Positions 58,501-64,000 of a stretch of 64,000 bases of DNA are shown here, piece by piece. The stretch's first letter is position 1; each line of letters starts with the position of its first letter. The translations under genes were made by a program, and so were the position numbers. A model generated the notes under the pieces. It saw only the letters and a list, made by a program, of their open reading frames with translations, did not search any database and had not been told where the DNA came from. This stretch comes from Gnetum montanum (lineage: Eukaryota; Streptophyta; Gnetopsida; Gnetales; Gnetaceae), in the NCBI GenBank assembly GCA_015680685.1, contig MNCI01035078.1, forward strand, positions 1,006-65,005, written 5' to 3'.

Positions 58501-59376
58501 TGATGAGCAGTGAGTAGTCCCTATGTCCAACCATATGAATCACAAGCATTATACTAGTGATCTAGTCAAATTCCATGGACTTAGCTCCTAAGCATGCCTA
58601 TAGACAAAGATGGTGACTTGAGAATGTATGATTATTGTCTTGTTAACTTTCACTTGTTTAGGCTCTCATGTATGGTTAAGTCTAAGTTAATGTATATGAT
58701 ATTTATTTATACTTATATTTTTTATATATTTTTAGACTAAGTGGTGATAGAAAGATAATTGGTTGATAATTAACTATCCTAGTTATGTAATAGTCCTAAA
58801 GTTAACTATCCTAACATAAGTGTCTAGGCCCACTTGCCATACATATCTTGAACTCATCTTAACGCTACTAGGTTACCAAGGGATAATTAATGGGTGTAAC
58901 AAATGGCCACCATTGAGATTACCAAGTGTTAAACAATATATTAGAAGTACTTGTACTTATGTGTTTGTTATCAAATGCATTAATTACTAAAGACAAGAAT
59001 TGAAAGTGCATAAAGAACAACATGCAAGTAAGAAATAATAATCTATTCTAAGTGTTGCAATGAATGTCAAGAATCTTCTCTTTATTAGCAATCACATTGA
59101 TGTGTTTAGGTGCATGATGCTCAAATAAAGATTCGTACAATTACTTTAGTTTATATTACAGACACAGAAAATATACTAGCTCTAGGAAAAGAAAATTACA
59201 AGAGTTTAGCTATACTACTAACTTAATGTGAAATAAATGCAGTGGGTATTCATATTTATATAGGCTTGACTTAACTATGCATTAATGCATCTACATCTAC
59301 ATGTGTTGATGGGGCTACGTTGATGGGTTGTGTTGAAGCATGCCTATTGACATAACTAGTCAACAATGATTTGTCA
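58501..59376 (-). repeat. ATH-3 5' LTR
   Basis: TGATGAGCAGTGAG start, GATTTGTCA end (a mutated TCATCA). Conserved block near 59100-59140; TTTATATAGGC promoter complement near 59258. Pairs with 44493-45397. Confidence 0.9.
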
Positions 59377-60560
59377 AAGAAGAATGGAGATCCCACCAAG
59401 ATTATTAAGATTAGAGGTAGAGACGCCCACAAGGAGAAAATGAGCACCACTAGGAGTGAAGGCATAATAGGATTCATCATAGGCATCATGACCATGAAAT
59501 AGTCCAGCATGAATGAAACTACTGTGAAGAGCCTCTACTAGCTACTAGAAACATGCTAAATATTTTTGAGGTAGTGAGAATTTCCATAAGGCATTAAAAA
59601 ATAGTAGGATTAAGAGGCTTGATATGAATAGTATCCCTAGGTTTGAAGGAGGATATAATGCATATCCACAAAATCATCTACAAGTTTTTCATGATGCATG
59701 TGTGTTGCAAAACATAGAAAATAAATGGTAGAAGCTTAAGTTATTTCTAAGGATACTCATCAAAGAAGTAGAAAGCTAGTACCAGTCATGAGAACTAGAA
59801 TCCATTTGTTGATGGAGTACCATGTTGGAACTATTCAATGATAAATACCAAACATACTCTACAGTATCTAACTTGCAAAGGTAGATCCAAGGATGAAAAT
59901 AGGGAAATCATGAGTCCTCGGATTCAGTCCTAAGTAAGTACTACTCTGTTGCACAAATGTCCACATCATGGATACTCTTAAAGGGAACCACTTTACCATA
60001 TCATATATGAACTCTAGAATAAGACTAGGGAAATCCTTGGGATTTGTGCTCAAGGTAGATTCTATGAAATGTAGGCTCATCTAAAGGCTAATAAAAGAGG
60101 TAGTCAAAGAAAAATGGGAGTTGAAAAAATGTGAGATTGTACATGAGTATAATAGGGATTGTTGAATTTGCAAAAGGGAGGCACATTCATGTGATTCAGA
60201 GGGGAAAGCATTGCTTAATGAAATGGTGTAGAGGAAGACCTTGTTGATACAAAAATTTGTCATTGAAATTTTAGCTAAGGTTGATAAAATGTAGGAATCA
60301 TTGGATGAAAAATTCTAAACAGCTCTTAAATTTGTAGGAGAAAGATCAAAGCAAGGGAGTAGTGGTCAATATAGAAGAAGAAAAAAGAATATAGAAAACG
60401 ATTACCATTAGAAAAAGGATAAAGCTGTAGTGGTCAAAGAGGTTGTAAATATCAAAAAGGATGATGATAGATGCAATATTTTCTAGTATGATCATCCTAA
60501 GAGATGTTGTCTAGTGCTGTCACATTTGGAGGAATTTGGGGATATGCATGAAATTTTAAA
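59377..60560 (+). pseudogene. gag: ATH-4 gag, C-terminal part
   Basis: It resumes ATH-4 gag after ATH-3. The capsid-like region reads LDMNSIPRFEGGYNAYPQN near 59620, then a broken MLELFNDKYQTYS near 59830. The C-x6-H-x3-C motif survives at about 60475-60510 (C..IF..YDHPKRC). Many stops. Confidence 0.82.
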
Positions 60561-61395
60561 TTTGATAAAAGATAAACACCTAAGTGGTTGCCTTACCCAA
60601 AGGCAACTATAGGTAGTAGTTCCACCAAGCAACATATTATCCAAGTGGAGTACCTTTTCAAGCTCAGGACTTATACCAATAGTGGAAAAATCTACAGTCA
60701 TGATGGATGCTATCATCGTGGTAGTAGTATCCTTATAAGTAGCTAGATCATTATAAATATTATGTCCAACAGCCTGTATCTCCTTATGGCTCATCTAGCC
60801 ATGCCTCCTTCTCTTATTGCTACTATCCTCTAGAATATTATTGAGCACCTTCTTTAAAAAGTTAGTCTCCTTTTCCTTTTTCTTCTCCATATCCTTTAGT
60901 AGCCCCGACATCCTCAACCACCACACCCTTACCACCTGCACCACCTATGCAAGGAGAAATTCCATCATAGCCATAGTAGCAAAATGCCACAAGGGTAGTA
61001 AACTTATAGCTAGATATTCATCTGAGTGATTCTAAATAGAAACCTTGCAAGTAGGTATTCTTTAGAATAAAAAATCCCAAAAAACTCTTGTAGAAATCTT
61101 TGGTTGTTAACCCTGCCTCATCTCCCTTTGAAAGTACTCTAGAGCAACCTTCAAATCAAAATTCCTCCAATGTCTATATTATCATGTTGATCCACACGAT
61201 CACCAACTAGATAAGTGATGGCCACCTTCTTAGGAAGTGATCTAATCCTAGAAGTCCTCTGATCTATTTGTAGATTGCAGGAAATGATCCATGTAAGGCT
61301 TTGTTGGATTCAAGTTCTAGGGTGAACCTAATCTCATAAGAAATGTACAAGACTTGGAACCTACCTCCTCTCAAGAAGAGCAATATCAAACATAA
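60561..61395 (+). pseudogene. pol: ATH-4 gag tail and aspartic protease, truncated
   Basis: A Pro/Ser/His-rich linker (60780-61000) leads to a protease core at about 61255-61395: LIYL-IAGNDPCKALLDSSSRVNLIS, keeping the catalytic Asp-Ser but with Ser for Gly, then NLPPLKKSN. The sequence then jumps straight into the post-pol spacer at about 61396. All of RT, RNase H and integrase is missing. Confidence 0.82.
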
Positions 61396-62501
61396 CAGGA
61401 AGCATGTCTTTGCATGGTGTGGTTTTTGTGGAAAAAACATGAAAATTCAAAGAACATCCCTTAGACATAATAATGGGATATAAGCATTGGTTATGGATCT
61501 AGAAAGACATGTTACCCATGCTTGAAGGCATTCCTCTAACTAAGGTCCTCCCTTCTTCTCTTTTCTTCTCCTCTTAGAGTGGGGATTGTCCTATGGGAGT
61601 TATTATGTACTTTTGATGGTTTTTGTGAAAGGATATGTCAATGCAAGATCACTATCAGTGGAATGGACTTCGTCCTGATTGGGAATGGGCTGATATCATA
61701 TCATCTTAATCACAACGTCCATAAGGATCTCACACAATGTAGATTAAGATCATCTAAGCATAATTATCTCTCTACCATAATTCTTACCTCATCATTGAGC
61801 ACCTCACTACCTATTATGATTGTCAATTGATGTATTTGTTATGGTAGTGACATACCCCTTAGATGATCTCTCATGTGGATTCAAAATTTAACTTATAACA
61901 ACCATTAATCATCCTTACGGCTTATGGACTTCTCATGATGAGAGCGTGCAACGGCATCATAGGCATAAGCCTACTTTTGGAAGGATCCCCTTATCTACCA
62001 TTTGGTCTATTTAAGTTAAACTTCCTATCCCTTAGTCATTTTCTTTAATTGATCTCATCAACTTCCATTTCAAACATTCAGTTTTTCTTTCTTTTGTCTT
62101 TGTTAATTCATCTGAATTTAATCTACTCTCCTCTCCCAAAGAATTTACAACCATATTCTATGTTTTTGCTATTATTTAATGTTTTTATAGCTTTCATTAG
62201 GCTTTTGTTTCATCCCAAAATTCATTAAAATCCATCCCTTTTCCTATTCAAAGTATCTCTAACTACATTGATGTGGCCTCGTCAATGTAGTGGGATTTGT
62301 TGATGTAGCCTTGTTGACGCATCCCATTGACAAAATATAAAAATGCTATATATATGCATGAGACTTAGCCATTTTTGCATCATTTATCACAAATGCAAGA
62401 GGAATTTTTGAATTTTTTAGAGCCCAAAAAGCTTCCAAAAGCCATAACTCTCAAACTGCTAACTTAATTCAACCCGTTTTTCAATCCTTAAGTTACTAGA
62501 G
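61396..62501 (+). promoter_or_regulatory. ATH-4 spacer with internal ORFX promoter
   Basis: From GTCTTTGCATGGTGTGG it matches the ATH-0 and ATH-1 spacers. Repeats of TGATGTGGCCTCGTCAATG (62267-62330) precede TATATATATG (TATA box, 62346-62353). A leader with TTTTTAGAGCCCAAAA follows, then the donor at 62502. The TATA-to-donor distance is the same as in ATH-0 (156 bp). Confidence 0.6.
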
Positions 62502-62756
62502 GTAAGCTTTATGTTGTGGGGAACATCAACCTTTTCTTTTTTCTAGAAAATTTTTTCAAAATTTTTCCAACTCACCAAGGTTCACCCATTAAAATAATAT
62601 TAAATTACTAATCCCTAATAGGTTAAACTTAACATACCAACTTTGGTAGCTAACCTATAAAATAATAGTAAAATAATATAGCTTATCAAGATCACAAATA
62701 GGCCTAAGCATAATCCAATCTAATAAGAAAGGTATCAAAAGAACTAAGGATTACAT
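62502..62756 (+). other. Putative ORFX leader intron in ATH-4 (acceptor lost)
   Basis: Donor TACTAGAG|GTAAGC as in ATH-0. The place of the acceptor reads GGATTACATTTATG where ATH-0 has GTGATTACAGATG, so the AG has mutated. AACTAAG may be the branch region. Confidence 0.5.
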
Positions 62757-62758
62757 TT

Positions 62759-64000
62759 ATGATCATAAATGACATTAAAGAGAGGACTATATATGGAAGG
62801 GCCTTCCCATCCCAAGAAGAAGCAACCATGAGGAAGAAGGGAGTAACAAAAAACAACCATAATAGCCTTAGGAGCAAGTAGCTAAGTTGACTCATGTGAA
62901 GAGCCTAAAGTGGATTGTATCTAACATATTTCCACTACAAAAATAGCCTAACCTAGGCAAGATGAAGTTCTTAGGCCAAGGCCTAACTTTGAAGTTATCC
63001 TCATAGAGACTTGCATGGAGAAAATAAAAACCAAGAAGGTTTAGAGTTCCATTCTCTAAAAGTTGACCTTTGGACCTTCTTGGAATTGGCACTAGAAGAA
63101 GTCCGCACACAACTAAAGGAGCCTCCCATGTGGCCCATCTTCTCCAATAGTGGAGAATGGTACATGAGGGAGACTTGTTCTAGAATAATTAACAGGGAGA
63201 TGCATCCATAAAGATCAAAGACATCACCATCTCCTACTTGGTTGAGGCCATTGTGGAGGTCCTTGGTTTGCCAAATACTATGAAAAAGTTGGTAGAAATT
63301 TCTACACAAGTGGACCCTAAAGCTAAGAAGGAATGGATGTAGCATTTCTATGAAATGGAACATAAGGAGTATGGTGCCCTCACAAAGGCAGAACATGTGT
63401 ATTTCAAGATTATGACCTATCACCTGAACTCAATGGTGAGGCCCAGTAAGGTGACAACCTTCTTCACTTGGGCATGCAATATTCTAAAATTCATTTTCAA
63501 CTTTCCTTAGATCTTTTATTTTGAGATGAAAAAGTGATTTAAGGAAAATGAGAAAGAAAGGAAGACAATCCCATTTCCCTATCTCATTTATAAATTATGA
63601 AAGAGGGGAGAGATAACACGCTATGTTAATGACATGGTTCACCATGCTCTTGCTACATCATGGCAAGAGATATTGAAGGACAAGGTAGTAGCTAAGCTGC
63701 AAGAGGAGGATAGGCCACCATCTCTACCACCTACGAGGGAAACTACATCAAAGGTCCTTGTAGCTGTGAAAAGGCTTAGAAAGCTTTGGGAAAAGCAATT
63801 GCAACAATGGAAAGGCTCTATAGGTGGTGGAGAGTCCTTAGCTTACCATCTATCCTTGAGCCATCACAACAAGGTCACTAGGACCATTAGATGGCTAGAC
63901 TAAGAAACAACACCATTATTCTCACCTCAAAGGAACCAAACACTTGCAAAAGTTAATTTAAGTGCTTGAGAGATCACAGTATCCATTCCTAGATAAAAAT
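62759..64000 (+). pseudogene. ATH-4 ORFX, N-terminal part (runs off the window)
   Basis: ATG 62759 opens about 40 codons of charged sequence before the first TAG. The conserved segment lies at about 63230-63600: LVEAIVEVLGLPNT, KKEW, ALTKAEHVYFKI, RPSKV (63439-63453), and a region ending PFPYLIYKL. A 89-codon open block (63634-63903) follows, Lys/Glu/Gln-rich with a Pro-rich patch and LRKLWEKQLQQW. It aligns with ATH-0 12487 onward. The rest, including the coiled coil, is beyond the right edge. Confidence 0.7.

Larger units (their letters stand above)
44493..59376 (-). mobile_element. ATH-3, Athila-like element carrying ORFX, interrupted by COP-1
   Basis: Minus-strand element with paired LTRs 58501-59376 (5') and 44493-45397 (3'), inserted in ATH-4 gag. 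Order: LTR, primer site, gag, protease, RT, RNase H, partial integrase fused to ORFX, ORFX (split by COP-1), 3' untranslated region, LTR. Flanks are GAGAT on the left and AAGAA on the right, so the duplication is degraded or my edge is off by a base or two. An internal deletion of about 3 kb removed the end of integrase, the spacer and the start of ORFX. Confidence 0.87.

Noticed and set aside
1-64000. Host protein-coding, tRNA or rRNA genes
   Set aside because: No intact long exon, tRNA cloverleaf or rRNA stretch was recognised. All coding similarity is to retroelement domains, apart from ORFX and gene A.

Overview
This window is nuclear DNA from a seed plant with a large, AT-rich, retrotransposon-dominated genome. 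The lineage cannot be fixed from the sequence, but the density and age of the elements would suit a conifer or similar giant genome. I see no host housekeeping gene, tRNA or rRNA. Almost every base belongs to LTR retrotransposons nested inside one another on both strands, all decayed by stop codons (mostly CAG, CGA and TGG turned into TAG or TGA), frameshifts and internal deletions. Labels used here: ATH-0, ATH-1, ATH-2, ATH-3, ATH-4 and ATH-X for copies of one Athila-like Ty3/gypsy family; TAT-1 for a Tat-clade gypsy element; SIRE-1 and COP-1 for two Ty1/copia elements; LTR-Y for an unassigned LTR; gene A for an unrecognised antisense ORF.

Layout, left block: ATH-0 (+) enters from the left edge in its integrase (3-1195) and runs through its spacer to 1916. 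ATH-1 (-, 1917-11402) interrupts it. ATH-0 resumes with an internal promoter, a leader intron and a long coiled-coil ORF (ORFX, 12487-15323), and ends with its 3' LTR (15557-16471). ATH-0 itself sits in the leader of ATH-X (-), whose 5' LTR ends at 17531. Next comes gene A (17552-20744, - strand), with a TATA box, a candidate intron and a broken ORF.

Right block: TAT-1 (+) is scattered in three pieces (about 20801-21872, 28296-29495, 39355-40811). It is split by SIRE-1 (21873-28290, 5-bp duplication AGATG) and by ATH-2 (29501-39349, duplication ATGTT). LTR-Y (40812-42677) follows. ATH-4 (+) starts inside LTR-Y (42678-44492) and resumes at 59377 to the right edge. ATH-3 (-, 44493-59376) sits in the gag of ATH-4, and COP-1 (-, 46016-51013) sits in the ORFX of ATH-3. 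Nesting is therefore up to five layers deep (TAT-1, LTR-Y, ATH-4, ATH-3, COP-1).

The Athila-like family has LTRs of about 850-915 bp with TGATGA...TCATCA ends, a primer site complementary to tRNA-Asp, gag, protease, RT, RNase H and integrase, then a 1-2 kb spacer. In ATH-0, ATH-3 and ATH-4 the spacer is followed by ORFX. The spacer holds a TATA box and a GTAAG donor exactly 156 bp apart in both ATH-0 and ATH-4, and its acceptor abuts the ORFX start codon. Short repeats around this promoter resemble those in the U3 of the same elements. ATH-1 and ATH-2 have lost ORFX but keep a shrunken relic of the intron. This third-gene module is the most interesting signal in the window.
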